NCBI GenBank assembly: GCA_947501475.1
Contig: CANMWA010000001.1
Coordinates: forward strand, 726,212-790,211
Length of the DNA stretch: 64,000 nucleotides
Direction of reading: 5' to 3'
DNA from: an uncultured Aquimarina sp.
Lineage (GTDB): Bacteria > Bacteroidota > Bacteroidia > Flavobacteriales > Flavobacteriaceae
The notes under the pieces: generated by a model
Told to the model about the DNA's origin: nothing
Seen by the model: only the letters and a program-made list of their open reading frames with translations
Database searches by the model: none
Position numbers and translations under genes: made by a program
In this document: piece after piece, positions 1 to 8,632 of the stretch
Layout: the number at the start of each line of letters is the position of its first letter
Position numbering within the stretch: the stretch's first letter is position 1

Positions 1-2391
1 CTCATACAACAACTAGGTAGAGATACCTGGACAGATCATAACGCACATGATCCCGGGATTACCATCTTAGAGCAAGTATGTTATGCCATTACAGATTTAG
101 CCTATCGCATTGATTATGATATTAAAGATTTGTTGGGCAACAATGACATGAGTTCATACGATGATTTATATAGTCCTGCTACGATATTGACCGTAAATCC
201 TGTCACCTTGCTCGATCTACGTAAAATCGTAATGGATGTAGCGGGAGTAAAAAATGCATGGGTCGAGAAAGTATCACAAGACGATTTGGTAAATTCTGTT
301 ACCAATGATAAAGAAAGTGAACTTATACCCAAAGGCCTTTATAATGTGTTGATAGAAAAAGATGAATCTGTCGAGATTGCTGGTCCCAAATTGATAGCTG
401 ATGTAAAAGCCAGATTGCAAGCATCTCGTGGTGTGTGCGAAGATTTTGAGGAAATTAGATTGTTAACCACGCAGCCCATAAACTTGCAAGGAACCATCGA
501 AATTGCAGATACCGTAGATGATATCAATCAACTAGTTGCTAATATACTGTGTAGAGTAGCTTCTCATTTTTCGCCTCGTATTCCTTTTTATACGTTGCAA
601 CAACTCTTAAAAAAAGGAAAAAGAACAGATGAAATCTTTGAGGGGCCTACCCTTATTCATGGTTTTATGGACAATGATGAGCTGCTTCGCCATAACCGAA
701 AACAGGAAATCCAAGCATCTGATATTATTCGCGAGATTATGGATGAAACGGAGGTGTTGACCATCGATGATTTTTTGATAGGAACGGGATCTAATACGGT
801 TAAAAGTTGGGTGTTATCTCTTGATCCTACCAAAACCCCTGTATTAAATTTTGATGAAACACTAAAGAAACTTTCTTTTACATCAAGAGGGCTTAAAGCA
901 ACTGTAAATCCCGAGCAAGTAAAGAAGCTGTATAACCAAAAGAGCGTACAAGGATTGTCACGAGTGTTACCGATAGAAGAGCGGGATATGATAATGCCAG
1001 AAACCAAAGACAGGCATATAGAAAATTATTATTCTCTTCAGAATCAATTTCCCGCAAATTATGGTATTGGGACATCAGGGGTATCAGAATCTGCTCCCAA
1101 AAGAAGAAAGGCACAATCCAAACAATTAACCTCTTATTTGATGTTTTTTGAACAGCTACTGGCAAATCACTTCTCACAAGTAGCCAATTTCAAAAACTTG
1201 ATGAGTTTTGATGGCGAAGATAAAAGAACCTATTTCAATCAATCCTTATTGAGCACTGTAGTAGGATTAGAAGAAGTACTAGACAGTAAAGAAAAGTACC
1301 AGAAATACTTGCAAGAAATGACGGCAGACTCAGTAGATGGGTTGAAGCGTAAAAACAAGTTTCTTAATCATCTATTAGCACGTTTCAGTGAGAAGTTTAC
1401 GGGCTATGGGATGTTATTACAAAAGGCATCTAATGTTCCGTATGAAGTAGATAAAAAACTGATTACAGATAAGTCGAACTTTCTTAAAGACTATCCAACA
1501 ATCAGTGCAGGTCGAGGTCAGGGATACAACTATACACAAGAGTATTGGCAAAGTAACAATATATCTGGGCTCGAAAAGCGGATTGCAAGAAAATTAGGGA
1601 TAGAAGAGTATACCCGCAGAAATTTGGGAGATGGCGATACCGAAGGATTCCATATGGTAGAGCATATACTGTTACGCCCGCATTCTAAATATCCATATCC
1701 ATTTGATTCGCAATATACTGCTGTTGAAATCACCAAATTTGAGGCTGTAGAAAATACCAATCATACGCGATGTATTTCTAACGGTCATACCCTGAAGGAA
1801 GGCGAGCAAATTCGTGTTCACGGAAACGACAACTACGATGGAATATATACGGTATTAACGGTAACAGAAGATCACTTTGACATAGAAGCTCCTTTTCAGG
1901 AATCAACTACTGGTGGTTTTTGGCAACGTACCCTAGATGTGAGATATTTTATCAAAACGGCACCTGTAGTTTCCTTTTCAGATTCTTCATCAGAGGTGGG
2001 TCATACATTTTGTACTGTAACAGGGCATAATTTGCAAAAAGGTGATCGTGTAGAGCTCACTGGTACACAACATTATGATGGTGAGTATGAGGTAGTGAAC
2101 ATCACAAAAAAAGGTTTTGAAATCCCAATACCTTTTAGCGAGAAAGAGACCTCTGGGCGATGGATGCCGTTAGCAATACCTAGTGACCCTTATTCACTTC
2201 AGTTAACTTTTGTGCTTCCTAATTGGATGGAACGGTATCAAAATGAGTCCTTAAAAAAGTTTGTAGAGAATACGATACAAGAGGAAACACCCGCGCACAT
2301 TACCTCATATATCCAGTGGCTAGACAAGTCGGCAATGCAACTTTTTGACAAGGGGTTCCATCGATTTTTAGAAGAAATCAACAGATCGTAA
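1..2391 (+). CDS. eCIS baseplate J-like protein (Afp12/Pvc12 type), 5' end outside window
   Basis: The reading frame is open from base 1, so the gene starts upstream of the window; 796 residues are visible. The first visible residues carry the W-T-D-H-x-x-H-D-P-G-I-T-I-L-E pattern (visible residues 10-24) followed by an aromatic/Arg stretch, which is typical near the N-terminus of large baseplate J/gp47-like proteins of contractile injection systems. Only a few tens of residues are probably missing. Near the C-terminus (about bases 1750-1925 and 1995-2165) two homologous segments of about 55-60 residues share GHxLxxG, YDGxYxV and a terminal G-x-W pattern; they look like a duplicated small beta domain. 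The product would join the baseplate wedge to the sheath-tube complex. The following tape-measure, ATPase and core-domain genes support an eCIS assignment. The precise Afp/Pvc number is inference. Confidence 0.8.
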   Translation, partial: LIQQLGRDTWTDHNAHDPGITILEQVCYAITDLAYRIDYDIKDLLGNNDMSSYDDLYSPATILTVNPVTLLDLRKIVMDVAGVKNAWVEKVSQDDLVNSVTNDKESELIPKGLYNVLIEKDESVEIAGPKLIADVKARLQASRGVCEDFEEIRLLTTQPINLQGTIEIADTVDDINQLVANILCRVASHFSPRIPFYTLQQLLKKGKRTDEIFEGPTLIHGFMDNDELLRHNRKQEIQASDIIREIMDETEVLTIDDFLIGTGSNTVKSWVLSLDPTKTPVLNFDETLKKLSFTSRGLKATVNPEQVKKLYNQKSVQGLSRVLPIEERDMIMPETKDRHIENYYSLQNQFPANYGIGTSGVSESAPKRRKAQSKQLTSYLMFFEQLLANHFSQVANFKNLMSFDGEDKRTYFNQSLLSTVVGLEEVLDSKEKYQKYLQEMTADSVDGLKRKNKFLNHLLARFSEKFTGYGMLLQKASNVPYEVDKKLITDKSNFLKDYPTISAGRGQGYNYTQEYWQSNNISGLEKRIARKLGIEEYTRRNLGDGDTEGFHMVEHILLRPHSKYPYPFDSQYTAVEITKFEAVENTNHTRCISNGHTLKEGEQIRVHGNDNYDGIYTVLTVTEDHFDIEAPFQESTTGGFWQRTLDVRYFIKTAPVVSFSDSSSEVGHTFCTVTGHNLQKGDRVELTGTQHYDGEYEVVNITKKGFEIPIPFSEKETSGRWMPLAIPSDPYSLQLTFVLPNWMERYQNESLKKFVENTIQEETPAHITSYIQWLDKSAMQLFDKGFHRFLEEINRS

Positions 2392-2403
2392 ACCTGAGTT
2401 CGA
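2391..2403. repeat. Solo copy of 13-bp AACCTGAGTTCGA repeat
   Basis: AACCTGAGTTCGA overlaps the last base of the stop codon of the baseplate gene. The same 13 bases form the perfect terminal inverted repeats of the 146-bp element at 22142-22287. Here only one end is present, so this may be a remnant or an independent short dispersed repeat. Confidence 0.6.
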
Positions 2404-2470
2404 TTATTCAAACAAATCAAATAGTTATATGAAATTTTATGAATCAAATATAAATTAATATGTACAAAAC

Positions 2471-2545
2471 ATCCCTCTAAATCTCCCTTCAAAGGGAGAC
2501 TTTTTGAGCCACCTTCCTTTGAAGGAAGGGTTGGGGATGGATGTT
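2471..2545. repeat. Dispersed palindromic intergenic repeat
   Basis: Two near-perfect 18-bp palindromes lie side by side: TCTCCCTTCAAAGGGAGA at 2482-2499 and CCTTCCTTTGAAGGAAGG at 2512-2529. They are followed by a GT-rich tail. Sequences of this style recur between genes in many Bacteroidota genomes. The element separates the baseplate gene from the tape-measure gene, so it may attenuate or terminate transcription in this long operon. Confidence 0.6.
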
Positions 2546-2623
2546 TTTTAGCAAAAAAAGAATAAAGAAAACTTGATTATCAATGTTTTTTAAACAGAGC
2601 TTAAACCATAGTAATACTGATAA

Positions 2624-4201
2624 ATGACACAACATAAACACATTATAAATAGGCAAATCATCGAGATACAGCTACCAAAAAAAGCAGATGCATTTGGCAT
2701 ACAGCAAACCTTAGGTAAGCTCTATAGCGAACAGTTTACACCTATTATAGATAAACTATTGTGTGATCGCTATGGTAGGGATGAAAAGAAACGATATCAG
2801 ATAGATCAGCTAACTGTAGACTTAGGAAATGTACAGATAGAGAATATAGCGGCAGTATTTACAGAAAAATTTAACGATGCATTAATTGCAGTTGAAGATT
2901 CGGGGGATGTAGAAGATGTTATAGAAGAAAAGGCTGAGATACCTCAAAAAACACCTTTACAAGTGGTGTCGTATTTTCTGAAGACCGGTAGGCTTCCTTG
3001 GTGGTCAGGTAACACCACTAAAACCTATTTGTCAGAACAATTAGACCAACTCATTAAAACGCCAGATACCACTTTTAAAGAGTTTTTAGTGCAACTGCCT
3101 TTGAATCATGTATATCAGGATCGCTTTTTATATACGTTTACAGAAGAACAAATCCTTTTGTGTCTTCAGGTATTAACTGATATTTCTATACAAGGCTTGT
3201 CTACGGTTAAAAAGGGACTGCGAGATAGGATTCCAAAGAATGCTGGAGTTACTGATCTTAATATTGAAAATACCTTTTGGAAAGTCGCATTTTATCAGGT
3301 CCCTAAAGCTATCGATTATAAAAATTTAATAGCTGATTGCGAGCGGCAAATAGTGCAGGAATTAGGTATAGATGTAAAAGAGTCAAAAAAAGAAAATCAA
3401 AATACCTATCTACCCGCTATTCGGTCGTTAGTAGAAAAGCATAAAACAAAATACGCTGGTGATACGGTTTGGCAACAACTTTTTCAACAGGTGTCCAAGA
3501 TAGTGAACAGCCCTTCTTTTTATAAACTAGATTTCCGTTTGCTAAAAGAATTTCAGCAGTTGTTAGCAATTGAGAAGATAGAAAACAATTTGCAACTGAT
3601 CGCCAGACATCTTCATGTATTAGAAGCTGCCTTGAAACCGCTACAACCAGATGTCAAGCCTGTGGTGATAGAAAAGTTGCAATCCAGTTTTGAAGATACA
3701 GACTTTATTACCATACAAAATGCAGGATTAGTGCTCTTGTGGCCCTTTCTGCAACGATTTTTTGAAAATCTGGAGGTGATAGAGAATAAGATATTTCATA
3801 ATGAAATGGCGCGACATAAAGCCGTTTGTGCTTTACAGTATCTGTGTAATACAGCAGAAACAGAACTTTTTGAAGGGATGTTACCATTTACAAAAGTACT
3901 CTGCGGTGTTCCCTTAGAAAATACGATACCTCCTATATCCCTTTCTGTAGCAGAAAAAGAAATGGCCGAAGGTCTGTTAAGTGCTGTGATAAAGCGTGGT
4001 CCTCATTGGGGGAATTTATCACTAGATGGGTTTCGTGCTTCTTATTTATGCAGACAAGGTTCCTTGAGAACCCGTGATGGGCATTGGCTGCTGCAGGTGC
4101 AAAAAGAAACCTATGATATCACTTTAGAAAAATTGCCTTGGGGCATGAATACGGTAAAGTTACCGTGGATGAATGAAATTATACTAGTAGAATGGTTATA
4201 A
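2624..4201 (+). CDS. Contractile injection system tape-measure-type protein (CIS_TMP-like)
   Basis: This 525-residue protein starts at the ATG after a 230-base spacer. Residues 1-90 show the diagnostic opening of the contractile injection system tape measure family: an I-H/I-x-R-Q-x-I-E-I-Q-L strand, a helix ending in a D-K-L-L pattern, then an I-D-Q-L-T-V-D-L-G strand. The middle is helical. The C-terminal 120 residues hold the N-A-G-L-V-L-L-W-P-F-L segment, which recurs in these proteins and precedes a conserved W-rich end. Family knowledge says the protein sets tube length or acts in baseplate assembly. The position between the baseplate protein and the AAA+ ATPase matches Afp14/Pvc14 in known eCIS loci. 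Confidence 0.8.
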   Translation: MTQHKHIINRQIIEIQLPKKADAFGIQQTLGKLYSEQFTPIIDKLLCDRYGRDEKKRYQIDQLTVDLGNVQIENIAAVFTEKFNDALIAVEDSGDVEDVIEEKAEIPQKTPLQVVSYFLKTGRLPWWSGNTTKTYLSEQLDQLIKTPDTTFKEFLVQLPLNHVYQDRFLYTFTEEQILLCLQVLTDISIQGLSTVKKGLRDRIPKNAGVTDLNIENTFWKVAFYQVPKAIDYKNLIADCERQIVQELGIDVKESKKENQNTYLPAIRSLVEKHKTKYAGDTVWQQLFQQVSKIVNSPSFYKLDFRLLKEFQQLLAIEKIENNLQLIARHLHVLEAALKPLQPDVKPVVIEKLQSSFEDTDFITIQNAGLVLLWPFLQRFFENLEVIENKIFHNEMARHKAVCALQYLCNTAETELFEGMLPFTKVLCGVPLENTIPPISLSVAEKEMAEGLLSAVIKRGPHWGNLSLDGFRASYLCRQGSLRTRDGHWLLQVQKETYDITLEKLPWGMNTVKLPWMNEIILVEWL

Positions 4202-4423
4202 ATAATAGAAAATGAAGCAAATAGAAATAGGAAGCTAAACTAACAGGTTTTATGGAGATCTTGAATGAAATTTTATTCAGTGAGATTTTTGAAGTTTTAA
4301 TGTTACGCTTTAAAATCTTTTTTCACCAGTATAAGATTTGTTTTTCGTTAAAAAATTCTGAAGCCTTGGAAGAATTTTAGAAAAACAAATTTGGTTTTCG
4401 GTGTAACCGAAAAATACCTTGAA

Positions 4424-4472
4424 AAAAGTGCCTTTTCTTTTGTTTCGTTTTCTTTGGGCAAGCAAAGAAAAT
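4424..4472. repeat. Pyrimidine-rich dispersed repeat before the ATPase start
   Basis: A run of TTTTCTTTTGTTTCG, then CTTTGGGCAAGCAAAG, ends directly at the ATG of the next gene. CTTTGGGCAAGCAAAG contains the short inverted repeat CTTTG/CAAAG. Very similar runs are common dispersed repeats in Bacteroidota genomes. Here the element forms the leader of the ATPase gene. The rest of the 4202-4470 spacer shows no gene. Confidence 0.45.
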
Positions 4473-5889
4473 GAAAAAATATACTATGGAAAAACAAGCA
4501 TTTATTTCTGATGATCAAGTTTTTATGAAATCAAATAGTGATGACCAATGGGCACAAAATGCACAGGTATTGACCGATGAATTGTCGTGGCTAAGTTTGG
4601 TGATCCATACTCGATTAGAGCTACATTTTGGGCAAGACACACCTTATCAATCCATCGATGAATTGCTTCCTCCCAATGTAATGGAAAAGGAGGGTACCTA
4701 TGCAGCGTTTATACAAAAGACAGATCTAAACACAGCAGAACGGCTAGTTTTAATACTGGGACTTGTGCCTCATATCAAACCAGAAGTGTTAGATATCATG
4801 CTAACCAAAAATAAAGATTATGACCGACGATATAGTGAGTTTGGGGGATTGCTGCTAGAGGGGCATTTGGGATTAATTCCTACAGCAGAGACGGCCATGT
4901 TTATATTAGCAGGTGATGATCTGACCAGGCGGTTGAATTATCAGTATATCTTTGCTGAAGATCATGTATTTGCGACCGAGCAGGTCATTAAGGGGAGAGG
5001 GCAGAAAAAAGCGGGGCCATGGTTGAGTAGCACCTGGATGGTGGCAGATGAGTATATAGGATCTCTGATTAGTGGTAAACCCTACCATCCTACATATAGT
5101 CCCGATTTTCCTGCGCAACTGATCACTACGCAACTAGAATGGGAGGATATCGTATTGAGTAGAAATACCGCCGAATATCTTCAAGAGATCAGGGATTGGA
5201 TAGCGCAAGGTCATGTGTTGATGGATGATCTGGGGCTAGGTAAAATGCTAAAACCAGGATACAAGAGCTTGTTTTATGGCCCTCCGGGTACCGGAAAAAC
5301 AATGACTGCTGCTTTGCTAGGTAAAAGTACGAACAAACAGGTTTATAAAATAGATCTGAGTATGGTTGTCTCTAAATACATTGGCGAAACCGAGAAAAAC
5401 CTGGCAAAAGTATTTGATCAGGCAGCAAAACGAGATTGGATTTTGTTTTTTGACGAAGCAGACTCCCTTTTTGGCAAGCGTACCCAGATGAATAGTGCCA
5501 ATGACCGATACGGAAACCAGGAGATTGGGTATTTGTTACAACGTATCGAAGACTTCCCGGGAGTAGTGATTTTAGCATCCAACCTAAAGGACAATATAGA
5601 TGAAGCCTTTACGCGTCGTTTCCAATCCATGGTAGCGTTTAGCATGCCAGGTGTAGAAGAACGCTATACACTCTGGGAACAATCTTTTTCTACCAAGCTG
5701 CCATTGGATGCTACGGTAGATCTGTGGACCATCGCAGAAAAGTATGAGTTATCTGGGGGTGTGATGATCAATGTGGTGCGTAAAGCTACGCTTAGGGCGG
5801 TGACACGCCAACAAAAAACGATATCACAAAAAGAACTGGAAACGGCAATTCATCAAGAATTACAAAAAGAAGGGATCATTCTAAACTAA
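4471..5889 (+). CDS. eCIS-associated AAA+ ATPase (Afp15/Pvc15-like)
   Basis: This is a 472-residue ATPase. An N-terminal helical domain (about residues 25-220) precedes one AAA+ module with Walker A G-P-P-G-T-G-K-T (270-277), Walker B I-L-F-F-D-E-A-D (324-331), a sensor-1 L-A-S-N and an arginine-finger region E-A-F-T-R-R-F. The layout matches the ATPases encoded beside eCIS tape-measure genes; their proposed role is assembly, loading or chaperoning of the particle. Translation could start at the first ATG or at a second in-frame ATG 15 bases later, and nothing decides between them. The gene ends 8 bases before the patatin gene, so the two are probably co-transcribed. Confidence 0.88.
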   Translation: MKKYTMEKQAFISDDQVFMKSNSDDQWAQNAQVLTDELSWLSLVIHTRLELHFGQDTPYQSIDELLPPNVMEKEGTYAAFIQKTDLNTAERLVLILGLVPHIKPEVLDIMLTKNKDYDRRYSEFGGLLLEGHLGLIPTAETAMFILAGDDLTRRLNYQYIFAEDHVFATEQVIKGRGQKKAGPWLSSTWMVADEYIGSLISGKPYHPTYSPDFPAQLITTQLEWEDIVLSRNTAEYLQEIRDWIAQGHVLMDDLGLGKMLKPGYKSLFYGPPGTGKTMTAALLGKSTNKQVYKIDLSMVVSKYIGETEKNLAKVFDQAAKRDWILFFDEADSLFGKRTQMNSANDRYGNQEIGYLLQRIEDFPGVVILASNLKDNIDEAFTRRFQSMVAFSMPGVEERYTLWEQSFSTKLPLDATVDLWTIAEKYELSGGVMINVVRKATLRAVTRQQKTISQKELETAIHQELQKEGIILN

Positions 5890-5897
5890 AGGATACA

Positions 5898-6971
5898 ATG
5901 ACACATAAAAAGAAAGTAAGAATACTCTCATTAGATGGTGGGGGAATAAGGGGGATTATCCCGGCACTGATTATTAAATATGCAGAGGAATACCTGCAGA
6001 AAAAGGTACCGGGATCCACCATCGCAGATCACTTTGATTTTATTGCAGGGACTAGTACAGGAGGAATTCTATCTGGTATTTATTTGACACCACAGTCAGA
6101 AAATAAAAATAAAGCGAAGTACAGCGCTTCAGAAGCATTGGATTTTTATGTGAACGAAGGATACAAGATATTTAATGATTCAAGGACTAGTAACTGGAAA
6201 CGATTGTGGGGACTTACGAATGCTACAGAATATAGCCCGCGTCATCTGGAACAAGTGCTTAAAGAAATGTTTGGCGAGTTAGTAATGAGCGAATTGATAA
6301 AACCCTGTATGGTACCTACCTATAATATGGATACAAAATCTTCTTTCTTTTTTACAAGTATAGAGAATACATCAAAAAGAGAGTTTTTGGTACGGGATGT
6401 ATTACGTTCTACATCAGCGGCGCCTACATATTTTCCGCCAGCAGTAATACACAATAAAGCGCCAAAGCCCAAGCTAGAGGAGACCCAAATGCGAAACATA
6501 GATGGGGGTGTTTTTGCCAATAATCCTTTATTATGTGCCTATGCAGAGGTACGCAATACACATTTTAGAGAGCGAAATAATAAAGAACCATCGGCTAGTG
6601 ATATGTATGTGTTGTCAATAGGTACAGGAGCAGGAGACGCTATATTTAAAAAAACACAAAAAAGCCACAAATGGGGTTTGTTACGATGGGCAAAATCCAT
6701 CCCAGAAATTATGATGGATGCTAGTATAGATACCGTATCCTATCAAATGAAAGAAATATTCGATACCCTGCAACCAGATGATCTTGGATCGTTTCTAAGA
6801 ATAGATACACCAAATGAGGCTAAAAATTATGACTTAGATATGACTAATGCTTCTAGTGATAATATCACAAAACTATTAGAAGCAGGAGAAAAAACATTAG
6901 AACATGCGAGAACCAACGGACTGGATACATTCTTAGATGGCCTTTTGGATGAAGAGAGCGAAGACTCATAA
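5898..6971 (+). CDS. Patatin-like phospholipase, candidate eCIS effector
   Basis: This 357-residue protein has all patatin signatures: the oxyanion-hole glycine run D-G-G-G-I-R-G (13-19), the nucleophile elbow G-T-S-T-G-G with Ser53 (51-56), and the catalytic D-G-G at 202-204. It would hydrolyse acyl esters of phospholipids with a Ser-Asp dyad. There is no signal peptide and no membrane segment, so export would need another route. The gene lies 8 bases after the eCIS ATPase and 16 bases before a DUF4157 core-domain gene. This operon position makes it a plausible cargo or accessory enzyme of the injection system. The enzymatic class is clear; the eCIS role is inference. Confidence 0.9.
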   Translation: MTHKKKVRILSLDGGGIRGIIPALIIKYAEEYLQKKVPGSTIADHFDFIAGTSTGGILSGIYLTPQSENKNKAKYSASEALDFYVNEGYKIFNDSRTSNWKRLWGLTNATEYSPRHLEQVLKEMFGELVMSELIKPCMVPTYNMDTKSSFFFTSIENTSKREFLVRDVLRSTSAAPTYFPPAVIHNKAPKPKLEETQMRNIDGGVFANNPLLCAYAEVRNTHFRERNNKEPSASDMYVLSIGTGAGDAIFKKTQKSHKWGLLRWAKSIPEIMMDASIDTVSYQMKEIFDTLQPDDLGSFLRIDTPNEAKNYDLDMTNASSDNITKLLEAGEKTLEHARTNGLDTFLDGLLDEESEDS

Positions 6972-6987
6972 CTTAAAACCATGGTAG

Positions 6988-8463
6988 ATGAAAACACAAG
7001 CAGATAAAACACAAGAATCTCAAAACTCGATTACCCCAAGAGTTACTAGTGAACCTAGTGACGGAGGTACGGCACAACTAGTTGATAACCGTACCTCTAC
7101 TATCGATCAGCAAAAACTGAGAACAACGATGAATGCTTCTACAGAAAATAGTACGAATCCCTTACAACTAAAAGCGAGCCCTGAGCGGAGTCGAAGGGCG
7201 AATAACACCGGTCTGCCTGACAACTTAAAATCTGGGGTCGAAAACCTCTCTGGTTATAGTATGGATGATGTAAAAGTACACTACAACTCAAGCAAGCCTG
7301 CACAACTACAGGCCCATGCTTATGCCCAGGGTACAGATATTCATTTGGCGCCAGGACAACAAAAGCACTTACCTCACGAAGCTTGGCACGTGGTACAGCA
7401 AAAACAAGGTCGTGTAAAACCTACCATGCAATTTAAAGGCAAGGTAAATATCAATGATAATACTGGGTTGGAGAAAGAGGCGGATGTGATGGGAGCGAAG
7501 GCTTTAAGAGGTGGGATCTTGCAGGAAGGTAGAAGTTTATCCACGACAGAGCTAAACATCCGTTCGAGGGCTTCGTCAACTGCCCAACTTAGTGTTATTC
7601 AATGTGAATTTGGGGATGAATTACAAAGAGAGATAGATACTTTCATAGAACGCCTGGATGACCTGATTGCAGAAAGTGAGGCTGAACATGGAGGTGCATT
7701 TAGATTTATAGAAGTGGATGCTTTATTAGAAGGAGCCCCAGCGCAAATGGCAGAGGGATTACTTCTTTTTCTTAATAATGGAGATACAGCTACAGGTTCA
7801 GTAATGGCAGAATGGCTTATTGAGGAACTCAAGAAAAAGTTTGGCTATGATCAAGTAGCCGATTTAAAAAACATGCTACTAAAGCGTTTAGGGTGGGGTA
7901 ATTTAAAATTTAAGACCAAGGGACAAAATTTAAAATATTTCATGGAAAACCCAAGAAACAGGAATGTACGTGATGCTATGCGAGCAAAACTTACTGGATA
8001 TCCAGACCCAGAAGGGAAATTGAAAGAGTTGATTACGTCGGGTTGGGATGCTCCTACAATAAAACAAGTACAGCCAGGGGATACATTTTACAAATTGATG
8101 AAACCAGGCGAAGACTTCAAGAGTACACATTCTACATATTATGTAAGTTGGGATGAATTGCAGATCATTTTGGGAGGAGAACATCTTGCTGATCATTTGG
8201 GTTTGCCGCTAATCAATTATCAGGCGGTGTATTGTGTATATGAGATTAAGGCAAGACAACCCACTCAAGTTTTTCAGTCAACCATCGCCCAAACGGAGCA
8301 AAGAATCCCTACTAGTAATACCAAGATGAAAAATTCTGGGGGCAGGCAACAAACTTTGATTCTAGACAGTAATTCTGCGAATTGGGAAAAGATTGAAAGA
8401 GCGAAGTACCTGCTCGACCCGAATGAAATAGAATTAATGCGTCTGGCTGAATTACAAGAGTGA
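6988..8463 (+). CDS. DUF4157 (eCIS core domain) protein with unknown C-terminal domain
   Basis: This is a 491-residue protein. Residues 75-145 form the DUF4157/eCIS core domain: L-P-D-N-L-K-x-G-V-E, a D-D-V-K-V-H-Y segment, then the H-E-A-W-H motif (130-134) followed by V-V-Q-Q-K-Q-G. The domain is strongly associated with eCIS loci and with cargo or toxin proteins. A V-I-Q segment near residue 205 marks the usual border to the payload. The remaining 280 or so residues resemble nothing I can name; they include an aromatic patch around G-D-T-F-Y-K-L and a T-Y-Y-V-S-W segment. The N-terminal 175 residues are closely matched by the next gene. A palindromic REP-like sequence is built into the frame at codons 64-71. 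Confidence 0.85.
   Translation: MKTQADKTQESQNSITPRVTSEPSDGGTAQLVDNRTSTIDQQKLRTTMNASTENSTNPLQLKASPERSRRANNTGLPDNLKSGVENLSGYSMDDVKVHYNSSKPAQLQAHAYAQGTDIHLAPGQQKHLPHEAWHVVQQKQGRVKPTMQFKGKVNINDNTGLEKEADVMGAKALRGGILQEGRSLSTTELNIRSRASSTAQLSVIQCEFGDELQREIDTFIERLDDLIAESEAEHGGAFRFIEVDALLEGAPAQMAEGLLLFLNNGDTATGSVMAEWLIEELKKKFGYDQVADLKNMLLKRLGWGNLKFKTKGQNLKYFMENPRNRNVRDAMRAKLTGYPDPEGKLKELITSGWDAPTIKQVQPGDTFYKLMKPGEDFKSTHSTYYVSWDELQIILGGEHLADHLGLPLINYQAVYCVYEIKARQPTQVFQSTIAQTEQRIPTSNTKMKNSGGRQQTLILDSNSANWEKIERAKYLLDPNEIELMRLAELQE
7178..7199. repeat. REP-like palindrome inside a coding region
   Basis: The 22 bases read GCCCTGAGCG followed by GAGTCGAAGGGC, with complementary GCCCT/AGGGC ends. The body is a dispersed repeat seen widely between genes of Bacteroidota. 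Here it is translated in frame and yields S-P-E-R-S-R-R-A. The related DUF4157 gene keeps a decayed copy at the same codon position (8824-8842). Confidence 0.6.
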
Positions 8464-8474
8464 GCAGTCCCACT

Positions 8475-8506
8475 AGCTCCCGCTAGCATATTTTGCTAGT
8501 GGCGGC
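8475..8506. repeat. Palindromic repeat after first DUF4157 gene
   Basis: The arms CCGCTAGCA (8480-8488) and TGCTAGTGG (8494-8502) form a 9-bp stem with one wobble and a 5-base loop. A second copy with the same arms sits at the end of the next DUF4157 gene. Downstream of both copies a GTTTACAACTT segment recurs. It may work as a terminator or RNA stabiliser, or as a recombination site between the two payload genes. Confidence 0.6.
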
Positions 8507-8632
8507 AACAGGAAATAAAGTAATTATAGCTAGATAAGAAATAAAATGTAGAGAGGTCATAGATATTCGCAGAGTTGTGAGTTTACAACTTGTATCTATA
8601 AAATGTCTCATTAAAAAAGCAGATAGTGTACT

